Positions 51,323 through 59,534 are shown, numbered from the stretch's first letter. The stretch: DNA of 64,000 nt from an uncultured Clostridia bacterium (GCA_934271235.1 CAKQQT010000018.1:1-64000), one strand, 5' to 3'. Numbers and translations: made by a program. The notes: generated by a model from the letters alone, not told the origin.

Positions 51323-52825
51323 TTATTTTGCCTTTGGAAGGAAATTCGGGTCAGCCGGGAGTTCGCCCTTCAGATATCTGTCACGGATGTCTCTCCAGGT
51401 TTCCGTACCCTTCCAACCGAATTTATCCGGGTCAAAGATCGGATCCTTGCCCGCTTTTTTCTGTTCTTCAAAGTCTTCCAGAAGCTTCTTTGCGATCGGC
51501 AGGCAAGTCAGCAGGAAGATCATGTTGCCCCAGGTGATCAAGCCGATACCGACGTCTCCGAAGTTCCATGCGGTCGTGCTGTCCATAACGCCGGCCAGAA
51601 CAACGAATGCCAAGAATACAACGTGGAGCGTGATGGATGCCCACTTCGGAACAGATTCCTTGAAGAAGTAAGTCAGAGTAGATTCGCAGTTATACATCTG
51701 GTTCATGCAAGTTGTAAATGCGAAGAATACCAGAGCGATGGAAACAAAGTGCGGACCCCAGGAGAATACGGTACCGATCGCGGTCTGTACCCATGGAGCG
51801 CCCGGACTTGTATTGCCGACCAGATTTGCGGATTCGATGAGCAGGTTGCCGTCTGCGCCGACGCAGTTGAAAGTATTGGTCAGGATCATGATGATGCCGG
51901 TAGCGGTGCATACAAAGAGCGTATCAATGTATACGGAGAAGGACTGGATCAGACCCTGCTTAGCCGGGTGAGATACTTCCGCGGAACCTGCGGACGGAGT
52001 TGCGGTGGACATACCGGTTTCCGATGAATATACGGCACGTTTGGTTCCCCAGATCACAGCACTGCCGAGCGCGCCGCCGAATACGGAGCCCGGAACGAAT
52101 GCGGACTTGAAGACAAGACCGAGTGCAGCCGGAAGCTGCGCGATGTTCATGAATAAAATGATCAGAGCAACGATGATGTAAGCTGCTGCCATAACCGGAA
52201 CGACAATTTCTGCGAAACGACCGATTCTCTTGGAACCGCCGAATGCAAGATAAGCAAGGAATGCTGCCATAACGACGGCAGTTACCCATAATGGAATACC
52301 GAAGGCTGAATCAAGAGCCTGTGCGCAGGCGTTTGCCTGAAGGCAGTTCTGCGTCATAGCTTCTGCGATAATGAAGATGATTCCGTAAACAATACCTAAC
52401 GTTCTGCAGTTTGAACGTTTTCCCATATAATAAGCAGCATTGCCTCGATATTCGCCGTCACGCTTCTCTTTGTAAAGCTGAGCCATGGAACATTCAATGA
52501 AAGTGGTAGCAGCGCCGAAGATGGCAACCATCCACATCCAGAACAGCGCGCCAGGACCGCCGAAGCAGATACCGGTCGCAACGCCTGCGATATTACCGGT
52601 GCCGACACGACCGGCGATCGCCAGACAGAAGGCCTGGAAGGAAGAAAGACCATGCTCGGAAGACTGGCTGCCGAACAGCATCTTTACCATGATCTTGATG
52701 TGACGGATCTGCGGTGCACGCAGTACGATGGTGAATAATAATCCTGCGCCGAGACAAAGGACCGGCAGAGGCGTTGACCACAAGATGTCATTGAGTGTGG
52801 CTACGATGGAATTAAAAGCTTGCAT
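51323..52825 (-). CDS. Alanine/glycine:cation symporter (AGCS family)
   Basis: Encodes 500 residues with 10-11 membrane helices of the AGCS family. Marks include the N-terminal FRTPQIRH-like LRAPQIRHIKIMVKML, GRVGTGNIAGVATGICFGGPG near 71-91 (signature), AVYSSETGMSTATPSAGSAEV near 265, and the C-terminal FGDVGIGLITWGNM. It imports alanine, glycine or a related amino acid with Na+ or H+. The signature sequences are strong; the substrate is set by family. The ribosome site AAAAAGGAGG precedes the start, and a sigma-54 promoter lies about 50 bases upstream. It is the first gene of the leftward operon. Confidence 0.95.
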   Translation of the reverse strand: MQAFNSIVATLNDILWSTPLPVLCLGAGLLFTIVLRAPQIRHIKIMVKMLFGSQSSEHGLSSFQAFCLAIAGRVGTGNIAGVATGICFGGPGALFWMWMVAIFGAATTFIECSMAQLYKEKRDGEYRGNAAYYMGKRSNCRTLGIVYGIIFIIAEAMTQNCLQANACAQALDSAFGIPLWVTAVVMAAFLAYLAFGGSKRIGRFAEIVVPVMAAAYIIVALIILFMNIAQLPAALGLVFKSAFVPGSVFGGALGSAVIWGTKRAVYSSETGMSTATPSAGSAEVSHPAKQGLIQSFSVYIDTLFVCTATGIIMILTNTFNCVGADGNLLIESANLVGNTSPGAPWVQTAIGTVFSWGPHFVSIALVFFAFTTCMNQMYNCESTLTYFFKESVPKWASITLHVVFLAFVVLAGVMDSTTAWNFGDVGIGLITWGNMIFLLTCLPIAKKLLEDFEEQKKAGKDPIFDPDKFGWKGTETWRDIRDRYLKGELPADPNFLPKAK

Positions 52826-52874
52826 AGATAACCTCCTTTTTGCGTGTGATATTTTTTTATCAGAAAAATCTTAC

Positions 52875-52891
52875 CGCAAAGATTGTGCCAA
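52875..52891 (-). promoter_or_regulatory. Sigma-54 promoter of the symporter-aminotransferase operon
   Basis: Read on the minus strand, TTGGCACAATCTTTGCG has GG (52889-52888) and GC (52877-52876) with ten bases between, and the full TTGGCAC consensus. It lies 50 bases upstream of the symporter start. Confidence 0.85.
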
Positions 52892-52903
52892 GAAAGAAAT
52901 CCT

Positions 52904-52954
52904 TGGTTTGACTTGTTTTTAACGAATAGAGCACAAAGACGCGGTGTCAAACCA
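52904..52954. promoter_or_regulatory. Inverted repeat upstream of the leftward sigma-54 promoter
   Basis: TGGTTTGAC (52904-52912) and GTCAAACCA (52946-52954) are perfect complements 33 bases apart. A further half site GGTTCAAACG lies near 52975. The position suits an enhancer-type activator site for the promoter at 52875. Confidence 0.5.
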
Positions 52955-53042
52955 GACTCAAAATCGTCAGCCTCGGTTCAAACGCGGCGGCGGATACGGA
53001 AGTGGTGCGTGACGCGCTTTCTCCGAGAGAAAAAATAAGACA

Positions 53043-53071
53043 TTGACAAGTTTTTTCTTTGAATGTAATAT
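53043..53071 (+). promoter_or_regulatory. Sigma-70 promoter of the dehydrogenase pair
   Basis: A perfect TTGACA (53043-53048) and TAATAT (53066-53071) have a 17-base spacer, 59 bases before the start codon at 53130. Confidence 0.75.
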
Positions 53072-53129
53072 AAAATGCAATTATGGCAGACGTAAAAAAC
53101 AACTTTATAATCAAAGGAGGCGTTCTCAA

Positions 53130-54164
53130 ATGAAAGCATTACAATATGTGGGTGCGAGAAAGGTCGAGGTAAAAGACGTACCGGTCATACCTCCGGCACC
53201 GGGACAAGCCAAGATCAGAGTTACTTATTGCGGGGTGTGCGGATCAGATATCGGGATCTATTCCGGGAAACATCCGCGGGCAAAAGCGCCGCTGACCATC
53301 GGTCATGAGTTTGTTGGCGTGATTGAAGAAATAAACGGAGAAGCAAACGGCCTGCACATCGGTGATCGGGTTGCGGCGTATCCGCTTCTTTCCTGCGGAA
53401 CCTGCTATGCGTGCAGGACGGGAAAAGACTATATCTGCAGACAGCTCAGATTGATCGGGATCGATTTGGACGGAGGCATGGCAGAGTACGTGAACTGCAG
53501 TACGGACGCATTATTCCGGCTTCCGGAAAATGTACCGGATCCGGTTTGCACCGTGATCGAACCGCTTGCAGTTGCGGTACACAGTGTGCGCAGATCAAGA
53601 TTTAAACCGTTGGATTCGGCAGCCATCATCGGCGCGGGACCGATCGGGATCTTAGTGGGCTTGGTCCTGAAAGAAAGCGGAGCTGCCAGGATCATCATTT
53701 CGGATATTTCGGAAGCAAGACTGGCGCTTTGCAGAGAATTCGGTTTTGAGACCATCGACAGCCGAAAGGAGTCTCTGGTTGAATATGTGAGCAAAACAAC
53801 GGACGGCGAAGGGGTGAACATCGTATATGAGTGCTCCGGCGTTGCTGCAGGAGCGGAGGAAATGACCTATCCTGTCTGCGCAGACGGCATGATCTGTCTT
53901 GTCGGCGTTCATAAAGAAGCACGCAGCGTGATGCTTTCCGATATGCATTTTCGGGAACTGAATCTGACTGCGACTCGCGTTTATGAGAAAGAAGAATTTC
54001 GACAGACCGTAGACTATATGGCAAGGATCCCGGAAGAAGTCGCAAAGATTGTGACCGATGTGATCCCTTTGGAGGAGAGTGAACAGGTATTTGAATATAT
54101 TGCGGATCCCGAAAACGCCGCTATGAAGGTGGTGATCCGGTGCAGCAAGGAGGAAACAAAATGA
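53130..54164 (+). CDS. Zinc-dependent sugar-acid/polyol-type dehydrogenase (MDR)
   Basis: Encodes 344 residues from the ATG at 53130 (AAAGGAGG upstream). Zinc ligands sit in GVCGSD (Cys about 37) and GHEF (about 60), and the structural loop CGTCYACRTGKDYIC spans about 90-104. The nucleotide motif GAGPIG lies near 171-176, followed by DISEARL, which favours NAD(H). It is similar in type to sorbitol, L-idonate, galactonate and threonine dehydrogenases. It overlaps by four bases with an SDR gene that resembles KduD, so the pair probably interconverts hydroxyl and keto groups of one sugar acid. The sequence does not fix the substrate. Confidence 0.9.
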   Translation: MKALQYVGARKVEVKDVPVIPPAPGQAKIRVTYCGVCGSDIGIYSGKHPRAKAPLTIGHEFVGVIEEINGEANGLHIGDRVAAYPLLSCGTCYACRTGKDYICRQLRLIGIDLDGGMAEYVNCSTDALFRLPENVPDPVCTVIEPLAVAVHSVRRSRFKPLDSAAIIGAGPIGILVGLVLKESGAARIIISDISEARLALCREFGFETIDSRKESLVEYVSKTTDGEGVNIVYECSGVAAGAEEMTYPVCADGMICLVGVHKEARSVMLSDMHFRELNLTATRVYEKEEFRQTVDYMARIPEEVAKIVTDVIPLEESEQVFEYIADPENAAMKVVIRCSKEETK

Positions 54165-54925
54165 ATTTATTTGATCTAAGCGGAAAAAGGGCTATTGTAA
54201 CAGGCGGAACACGGGGACTGGGACACGGCATGGCTGAGGGACTGCTGGAAGCGGGCGCGGCAGTGGTGATCATCGGAACAAGCAAAACCGTCTATACAGC
54301 CGCGGAGGCGTTTTGCGGCAGAGGCCTTTTGTGCAAAGGCGTAATTGCGGACTTGAGCGATGAAACGCAGCGGATCACTGCGTTTGACGAAGCGGTACGT
54401 CTTTTGGGAGGACTGGATATCCTGGTGAACTGCGCCGGAATCCAGCGCAGACATCCGGTGCAGGAATTCCCGATGGAGGATTGGGATGCCGTGCTTGCGA
54501 CAAATTTAACGGCTTCCTTCCATCTCAGCCAGCTTGCGGCGAAGGAATACTTAAAAAAAGAACAGCCTTACGGAAAGATCATCAATGTCGCATCCATGCT
54601 TTCCTTCTTCGGCGGAAATACGGTCGTTGCCTATGCGGCATCGAAAGGCGGGATCGCGCAAATGACGAAGGCTTTTTGCAATGAGCTTGCGGTGAAAGGG
54701 ATCAACGTCAATGCGATCGCACCGGGATACATGGACACGGAGCTCAACACCGCGCTTACCGATCCGAACAATCCTCGCTTCAAGGAGATCACCGATCGCA
54801 TCCCGGCCGGAAGATGGGGGAATGCGGACGATATGAAAGGTGTGACGGTTTTCTTGGCGTCATCGGCATCGGACTATGTTCATGGGGCAATCATCCCGGT
54901 TGACGGGGGATATCTTGTAAAGTAA
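54161..54925 (+). CDS. KduD-like short-chain dehydrogenase
   Basis: Encodes 254 residues from the ATG at 54161, which overlaps the stop of the preceding gene (ATGA) and follows AAGGAGG. The N-terminus NLFDLSGKRAIVTGGTRGLG is the pattern of 2-dehydro-3-deoxy-D-gluconate 5-dehydrogenase (KduD) and gluconate 5-dehydrogenase. It has the NAG near 86 (NCAG variant), the catalytic Ser in NVASMLSFFGG and YAASKGG with Tyr and Lys near 152-156. A route through keto-deoxy sugar acids would fit the UxaA-type gene and TRAP transporter further downstream. A weak GC-rich hairpin and TATTTTGTTTTGG near 54963-54998 may end the unit. Confidence 0.88.
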   Translation: MNLFDLSGKRAIVTGGTRGLGHGMAEGLLEAGAAVVIIGTSKTVYTAAEAFCGRGLLCKGVIADLSDETQRITAFDEAVRLLGGLDILVNCAGIQRRHPVQEFPMEDWDAVLATNLTASFHLSQLAAKEYLKKEQPYGKIINVASMLSFFGGNTVVAYAASKGGIAQMTKAFCNELAVKGINVNAIAPGYMDTELNTALTDPNNPRFKEITDRIPAGRWGNADDMKGVTVFLASSASDYVHGAIIPVDGGYLVK

Positions 54926-55019
54926 TGCAATTGAAAAAAGGAAAATAATCACGGAAGAAGACGGGGTCTTGCCTTTGGCAGGGCTCCTATTTTGTTTTGG
55001 AAAAAAATACAAAAAAAGA

Positions 55020-55036
55020 TTGGCATAAATATTGCT
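55020..55036 (+). promoter_or_regulatory. Sigma-54 promoter of the 2-hydroxyacid dehydrogenase
   Basis: TTGGCATAAATATTGCT has GG (55022-55023) and GC (55034-55035) with ten bases between, 78 bases before the gene at 55114. No clear inverted repeat was found upstream of it. Confidence 0.8.
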
Positions 55037-55113
55037 TTATATTTTTTTACAAACAAAAATCACTTCGGGAAGCCGAAGAAGATGGACTGAAGTAGGAGAA
55101 TAAGGAGATAAAA

Positions 55114-56088
55114 ATGGCAAAGTACAAAGTTGTGATTACCGATCACGAATATGACAACCTTGAAAACGAAAAAAAAGCGCTCAGTGAACTGGATGTGGAA
55201 TTGCTGGACTGTCAGTACAAAGATCCGGAAAACATTTTGAAAGTTGCAAAAGACGCAGACGCATTGATTATCCAATATGCGAAGATGCCGCGGGAATTGG
55301 TGGAACAGCTGGACAAATGTAAGGTCATTGCGCGTTATGCGACCGGCTTTGACGGCATTGATCTGGAGGCATGCACCGAAAAAGGCATTTATGTCTGCAA
55401 TGTTTCCGACTACTGCAGAGAAGAAGTATCGACTTACGCGCTTTCTTTACTTTTGGAAATGGCGACACGCGTCGGAAAGCATAATGCATGGACGCATCAA
55501 GGAAACTGGTTCGGCATGCCGGGAAAACAGCACAGCTTGAAGAATCAGGTCATCGGAGTTGTCAGCTTCGGAAGGATCGCAAGAAGCTATATCGACAAGA
55601 TCAAACCGCTCTGTGCCAATATTTGGGTCTACGATGCATATGTGGACGATGATGCAATTTTGCAGTACGGCGTTGTGCCGAAAACCCTGGATGAGCTCTA
55701 TGCAGGCGCCGATTATATCTCTTTGCACTGTCCGCTGACGGAAGAAACGCGCCATTTGATCAACAAAGAAGCTCTTCAGAAAATGAAAAAATCTGCTGTT
55801 CTGATCAATGTTGCCAGAGGCGCGGTCGTATCGGAAGAAGATCTGGTATGGGCCTTGGAAAACGGTGAGATCGCGGGAGCCGCGTTAGATGTATTGGAGC
55901 AGGAACCGCCGGAAAAAGACAATCCGCTGTTTAACTTTGAGAATGTGATCATATCGCCGCATTCCGCATGGTATTCTGAAGAGTCCCAGGCAGTGCTGCA
56001 GAGAACGCCGGCGGAGGATGTCGTACGTGTTTTGAAAGGGCAGCTGCCGCTGAATCTGGTAAATAAGGAGATCCTCGATAAAAAATAG
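55114..56088 (+). CDS. D-isomer 2-hydroxyacid dehydrogenase (CtBP/SerA type)
   Basis: Encodes 324 residues. It has the GFDGIDLEA substrate-loop region near 73-81, the NAD motif GVVSFGRIARSY near 149-160 (GxxxFGxI; the first glycines are less regular than GxGxxG), the catalytic Arg in NVARGAVVSE near 230, and the Glu (EQEPPEKD near 265) and His (SPHSAWYSEES near 283). It is of the C-terminal-binding-protein/phosphoglycerate-dehydrogenase group, broad in substrates. Its own sigma-54 promoter and the activator gene 35 bases downstream make it the first enzyme gene of a controlled unit, probably acting on a hydroxy- or oxo-acid of the same pathway. Confidence 0.9.
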   Translation: MAKYKVVITDHEYDNLENEKKALSELDVELLDCQYKDPENILKVAKDADALIIQYAKMPRELVEQLDKCKVIARYATGFDGIDLEACTEKGIYVCNVSDYCREEVSTYALSLLLEMATRVGKHNAWTHQGNWFGMPGKQHSLKNQVIGVVSFGRIARSYIDKIKPLCANIWVYDAYVDDDAILQYGVVPKTLDELYAGADYISLHCPLTEETRHLINKEALQKMKKSAVLINVARGAVVSEEDLVWALENGEIAGAALDVLEQEPPEKDNPLFNFENVIISPHSAWYSEESQAVLQRTPAEDVVRVLKGQLPLNLVNKEILDKK

Positions 56089-56123
56089 TATCGCAAAACG
56101 AAGCAGAGCACGGAGGAGCAAAA

Positions 56124-57857
56124 ATGAAACTTCAAGAAAAAAACAGAATTCATTACACCTTTTTGATTGACGATGACAACAAGCTCATACCGTGCGACGA
56201 TGCCGCACAGGATTTCCTGCAGTCGATCGATGCCAATATCATCGGCGAACAGATCCTAAAACTGAAATTAAATTCCACGATGACGATGTCAACCTTTATG
56301 TTGAACGATACCAGTTACAGTTTGAAGGTAATCCCGACAAACATCGCATATGAAAATTCGGAACGGCATGCATCTTTTCTGTCAACCGTCACACATATCG
56401 TAATTGTGCAGAACCAGTTTCTTTTTGCCGAACTGCTGCATGATATCGGAAAATATACGGTTTATTCAAAAGAGTTTGAAAAAATTATCGAAGCTTATGA
56501 TGACGCTATTTACATCAACAATGAAAAGGGAGATCCGATCTGTTTCAATGAACGTTATCTTGAAGTTACCCATTTCTCGTACGGGGATTTTTTTGGCGAG
56601 AATGCCTATGCGGATGACTCGGAGCTTTTTACGCCGGTCGTATCTCCGACAGTCATGAGTCGGAAGGCTGATGTAACCAGCTTCCAACACTGCAAATCAG
56701 GAATCGATATCATTACAAACGGAATTCCGATCTATCTGGGCAGCGGCGATTTTAAAATTGTGCTTTTTGTGCTGTCTGCGTTGAGCAATTCGGCCATCAA
56801 GACCTATCACCGATTGGCGATTCAAAAAAGCACATCGGCACAGGTCAAAAATGGGATCATAAATTCGCCGACCAATATCGATATTATTGCGGAAAGTCAT
56901 CTTATGAAAAAATGCATGCAGGACGCGCTCAAGCTCTCTTCCTACAATGTACCGTGCCTGCTGCTCGGCTCATCCGGATGCGGCAAAGAGGTATTTGCGT
57001 CGCTGATCCATGCAACCAGCCGGCGGAACATCAAACCGTTTGTAAAGATCAACTGCAGCACACTTTCTTCCACCTTGTTGGAATCGGAGTTGTTCGGCTA
57101 CGAAGCAGGTTCCTTTACCGGTGCGCTCAGCAAAGGAAAACAGGGATTCTTTGAAACGGCAAATCAGGGGACACTTTTTCTGGACGAGATTGGGGATATG
57201 CCGCTGGATTCCCAGGCAAAGCTGCTTCGTGTGCTGGAAACCGGAGAGTTCTATCGTGTAGGCGGCAATGTGCCGATCAAGACGGACGTCAGAATTCTCG
57301 CGGCGACCAACAAGAATCTGAAGGAACAGATAAAAAAAGGCGAGTTTCGAAGTGACCTGTATTACCGCCTGAATGTTGCCGCGCTGCATATTCCGGATCT
57401 GAAAGACCGAAAAGAAGATATCCCGCTTCTGGTCAATCATTTTTCGTACAACTATAATGTCACATATCACACCTATAAGGTTTTCAGCAAGGAGCTGCTG
57501 CAGATTTTTGAAAATTACCGTTGGCCAGGCAATGTCCGAGAACTTCGGAACGTGGTAGAGCGACTGACGATCCTGAGCACGAGTACGGTGCTGTCAGCGG
57601 TAGATATCGCGGATTTTGATCTGTTCGATGAGGAAGAAGAAACGCAGGGAGGGATTACCGTAAGCGGTCTGCCCGCATTGGAAAGCGCGGTGGATCAACT
57701 GGAAAGCATTCTGATCAAACGGGCATTGACGATCGGCGGGAACACCAGGAGAGCCGCACAGCTTTTGAATGTGAGCCAATCTACGATCATGCGCAGGATC
57801 AAAAAGTTCAATCAGGCAGAACTGGAAGAGCTTCGACATACAGACGAATTTGAATAA
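56124..57857 (+). CDS. Sigma-54-dependent activator with PAS-like sensor
   Basis: Encodes 577 residues. The N-terminal 245 residues look like one or two PAS-type sensor domains (LIDDDNKLIPCDDAAQDFL and YINNEKGDPICFNERYLEV). The AAA+ domain has Walker A GSSGCGKE near 281-288, a GSFTGA loop near 329 (Ser where GAFTGA is usual) and LFLDEIGDMPLD. A Fis-type helix-turn-helix (TRRAAQLLNVSQSTIMRRIK) ends it. GSFTGA variants occur in some active family members. It is likely the regulator of the sigma-54 promoters at 55020, 57945, 59574 and 62831, by position. It starts 35 bases after the dehydrogenase gene and so would also be raised by that promoter, giving positive feedback. Confidence 0.93.
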   Translation: MKLQEKNRIHYTFLIDDDNKLIPCDDAAQDFLQSIDANIIGEQILKLKLNSTMTMSTFMLNDTSYSLKVIPTNIAYENSERHASFLSTVTHIVIVQNQFLFAELLHDIGKYTVYSKEFEKIIEAYDDAIYINNEKGDPICFNERYLEVTHFSYGDFFGENAYADDSELFTPVVSPTVMSRKADVTSFQHCKSGIDIITNGIPIYLGSGDFKIVLFVLSALSNSAIKTYHRLAIQKSTSAQVKNGIINSPTNIDIIAESHLMKKCMQDALKLSSYNVPCLLLGSSGCGKEVFASLIHATSRRNIKPFVKINCSTLSSTLLESELFGYEAGSFTGALSKGKQGFFETANQGTLFLDEIGDMPLDSQAKLLRVLETGEFYRVGGNVPIKTDVRILAATNKNLKEQIKKGEFRSDLYYRLNVAALHIPDLKDRKEDIPLLVNHFSYNYNVTYHTYKVFSKELLQIFENYRWPGNVRELRNVVERLTILSTSTVLSAVDIADFDLFDEEEETQGGITVSGLPALESAVDQLESILIKRALTIGGNTRRAAQLLNVSQSTIMRRIKKFNQAELEELRHTDEFE

Positions 57858-57906
57858 AATGCATCCTCGCATATCAAAATGCGTTTCTGTGGGAAACGGC
57901 GAATTA

Positions 57907-57930
57907 AAATGTTGAAATTTCAGCATTTTG
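57907..57930. promoter_or_regulatory. 24-bp palindrome, probable activator site
   Basis: AAAATGTTGAAATTTCAGCA followed by TTTT is a palindrome with a single mismatch pair. It ends 15 bases before the sigma-54 promoter at 57945. It is a good candidate binding site for the activator encoded immediately upstream. Confidence 0.6.
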
Positions 57931-57944
57931 GTTCGCTCGTTTTT

Positions 57945-57961
57945 TTGGTCTGTTTTTTGCA
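57945..57961 (+). promoter_or_regulatory. Weaker sigma-54 promoter before the hydroxyacyl-CoA-type dehydrogenase
   Basis: TTGGTCTGTTTTTTGCA has GG (57947-57948) and GC (57959-57960) with ten bases between. The -24 lacks the CA after GG, but the -12 TTTTTTGCA is strong. It lies 57 bases before the gene. Confidence 0.65.
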
Positions 57962-58017
57962 TGTATATAGGGCATCTACAAAATCATATTGAAAAAACAA
58001 AACAATGGAGGTAAACT

Positions 58018-58875
58018 ATGATAAAGAAAGTTGCCGTTATCGGCGCAGGCATTATGGGAAATCAGATCGCTATGCAGGTTGCGATCCACGGCTATGAAGT
58101 AGTATGCTACGATCTGAGTGAAAAAATGGTAGAAAAAGCTGCGGAATTCTCAAAAGGTTGGTTTGAAAAACGTGTCGCAAAGGAAAAAATGACTGCGGAA
58201 GACGCTGCAGCAATTCAGGCAAGACTCACTTTTACCCATGATATTCAGGCTGCGGGAACCGACGCCGATCTGGTGATCGAGGCAGTTTCGGATGTGGTAG
58301 CGATCAAAAAAGCAGCCCTTTCTCAGATCGATCAGATCACACCGGATCATTGCATCTATGCATCGAACAGTTCCTACATCGTAAGTTCGAGATTCTGCGA
58401 CGCCGTAAAAGATCCGTCCAAGGTACTGAATGTGCATTTCTTCAACCCGGCACTGGTCATGAAGACGGTTGAAGTGGTAAAAGGCCCGCATACGGCAAAA
58501 GAAACCTTTGACACGGCGTTCGAGTTCGTGAAGAGTATTGATAAAACTCCGTGTACGATCGAAAAAGAAATCTACGGCTTTGTTGTAAACCGCATTTTCA
58601 GTGCGTTGACGAGAGAAGCCTGCTATCTGGTCGATATGGGGATCGCGTCTCCGGAGGACATCGACACTGCGGTCAAGGGAGCGCTCGGCCATGCGATGGG
58701 ACCGCTGGAAACGCTTGATATGACCGGCATCGATCTGGAATACAGCGTTTATATGGAAAAATTCAGAAATTCCGGTGACAAAGCGGATCTTCCGGCTGCA
58801 TGCCTTGCGACTCACTACGGAAAAGGTGAGTATGGACGGAAATCCGGCAAGGGTTTTTACGATTATACCAAATAG
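58018..58875 (+). CDS. 3-hydroxyacyl-CoA dehydrogenase-family protein
   Basis: Encodes 285 residues, the length of a single-function 3-hydroxybutyryl-CoA dehydrogenase. It has the NAD motif GAGIMGNQIAMQ (8-19), an Asp-containing CYDLS, the catalytic Ser in SNSSYIVSS near 120, the His in LNVHFFNPA near 141, the Glu in EVVKGPHT near 153, and the terminal GEYGRKSGKGFYDY. The obvious reading is an acetoacetyl-CoA reductase (Hbd). The family also contains L-gulonate 3-dehydrogenase and carnitine dehydrogenase, and no thiolase, crotonase or acyl-CoA dehydrogenase gene is nearby, while sugar-acid genes are. A hydroxy-acid substrate is therefore possible. The ribosome site is TGGAGG. Confidence 0.88.
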   Translation: MIKKVAVIGAGIMGNQIAMQVAIHGYEVVCYDLSEKMVEKAAEFSKGWFEKRVAKEKMTAEDAAAIQARLTFTHDIQAAGTDADLVIEAVSDVVAIKKAALSQIDQITPDHCIYASNSSYIVSSRFCDAVKDPSKVLNVHFFNPALVMKTVEVVKGPHTAKETFDTAFEFVKSIDKTPCTIEKEIYGFVVNRIFSALTREACYLVDMGIASPEDIDTAVKGALGHAMGPLETLDMTGIDLEYSVYMEKFRNSGDKADLPAACLATHYGKGEYGRKSGKGFYDYTK

Positions 58876-58900
58876 AATATAAGAAACGAGGGGTAACGAC

Positions 58901-59329
58901 ATGACGGACACAAAAAATACGGAACCGGTTGTACAGGAAGAGAATGATGCCGTAAAAGAGGCACAGCGTGTCATGAAGATCAAGGTGTTCATTACCATTG
59001 CGGCGGTGCTTTTGCTGGTACTGGCGGCGATCCTGCTGTGGGATAGCGAGGAAGGCTATTTCATTAAAATTCCGACCGATGAAGGACAGACTTGGATCTG
59101 TGAAATTGCGGATGCTTCCGTTCTTCAAAATACCGGATCCGTGCAGGAAAACGGAAAATTTAAGTGTAACTTTGAGGGCTTGCGAGCCGGAGACACCGAA
59201 ATTACCATGTATCGTTTAAACGAGGAGGATCAGCAGGTCTTTCTGGAAAAGCGAGTCTATCATGTCAGAGTTGCCGAGAATCTGTCGGTGATGCAGCTTT
59301 CGGTCGAACGAGAAGTTTACGAAGAATGA
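58901..59329 (+). CDS. Single-pass membrane protein with small beta domain
   Basis: Encodes 142 residues. An acidic N-terminal tail (1-24) is followed by one membrane helix (about 27-46) and an outside domain of some 95 residues. The outside domain is beta-rich: GQTWICEIADASVLQ, FKCNFEGLRAGDTEITMYR and KRVYHVRVAENLSV are strand-like and resemble a chagasin-like/Ig-type layout (a GxxW start and a G-D-T-x-I strand). This is weak evidence and the family is not certain. It starts 25 bases after the dehydrogenase stop with GAGGGG upstream, so it belongs to the same unit, and a terminator follows. Confidence 0.75.
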   Translation: MTDTKNTEPVVQEENDAVKEAQRVMKIKVFITIAAVLLLVLAAILLWDSEEGYFIKIPTDEGQTWICEIADASVLQNTGSVQENGKFKCNFEGLRAGDTEITMYRLNEEDQQVFLEKRVYHVRVAENLSVMQLSVEREVYEE

Positions 59330-59406
59330 CCGTAGAGAAGATCACCTGCAGACATATAGATATAGAAGAAAACAGAATTGAAACGGAAGATGCATTTCTG
59401 CATAAC

Positions 59407-59446
59407 AAAAAGCCCGATAGATGCGTAAGCGCATATCGGGCTTTTT
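59407..59446 (+). terminator. Intrinsic terminator before TRAP unit 2
   Basis: AAAAGCCCGAT (from 59408) and ATGCG pair with CGCAT and ATCGGGCTTTT around a TAAG loop, followed by TTGCTGTTTTT. It isolates the following sigma-54 unit. Confidence 0.88.
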
Positions 59447-59501
59447 GCTGTTTTTATTCTCAAAAACGAATCTTTACAAAAAATTTATATGATCAAAAAA
59501 T

Positions 59502-59534
59502 GTCTTAACGAGGTCTTAACGATGCCTTAGCGAA
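59502..59534 (+). repeat. Three tandem 11-bp units upstream of TRAP unit 2
   Basis: GTCTTAACGAG (59502), GTCTTAACGAT (59513) and GCCTTAGCGAA (59524) are direct repeats at exact helical-turn spacing. They end 39 bases before the sigma-54 promoter. They could be a cooperative binding array for an activator or repressor. The rest of the stretch 59330-59688 holds the terminator, this array and the promoter. Confidence 0.6.
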
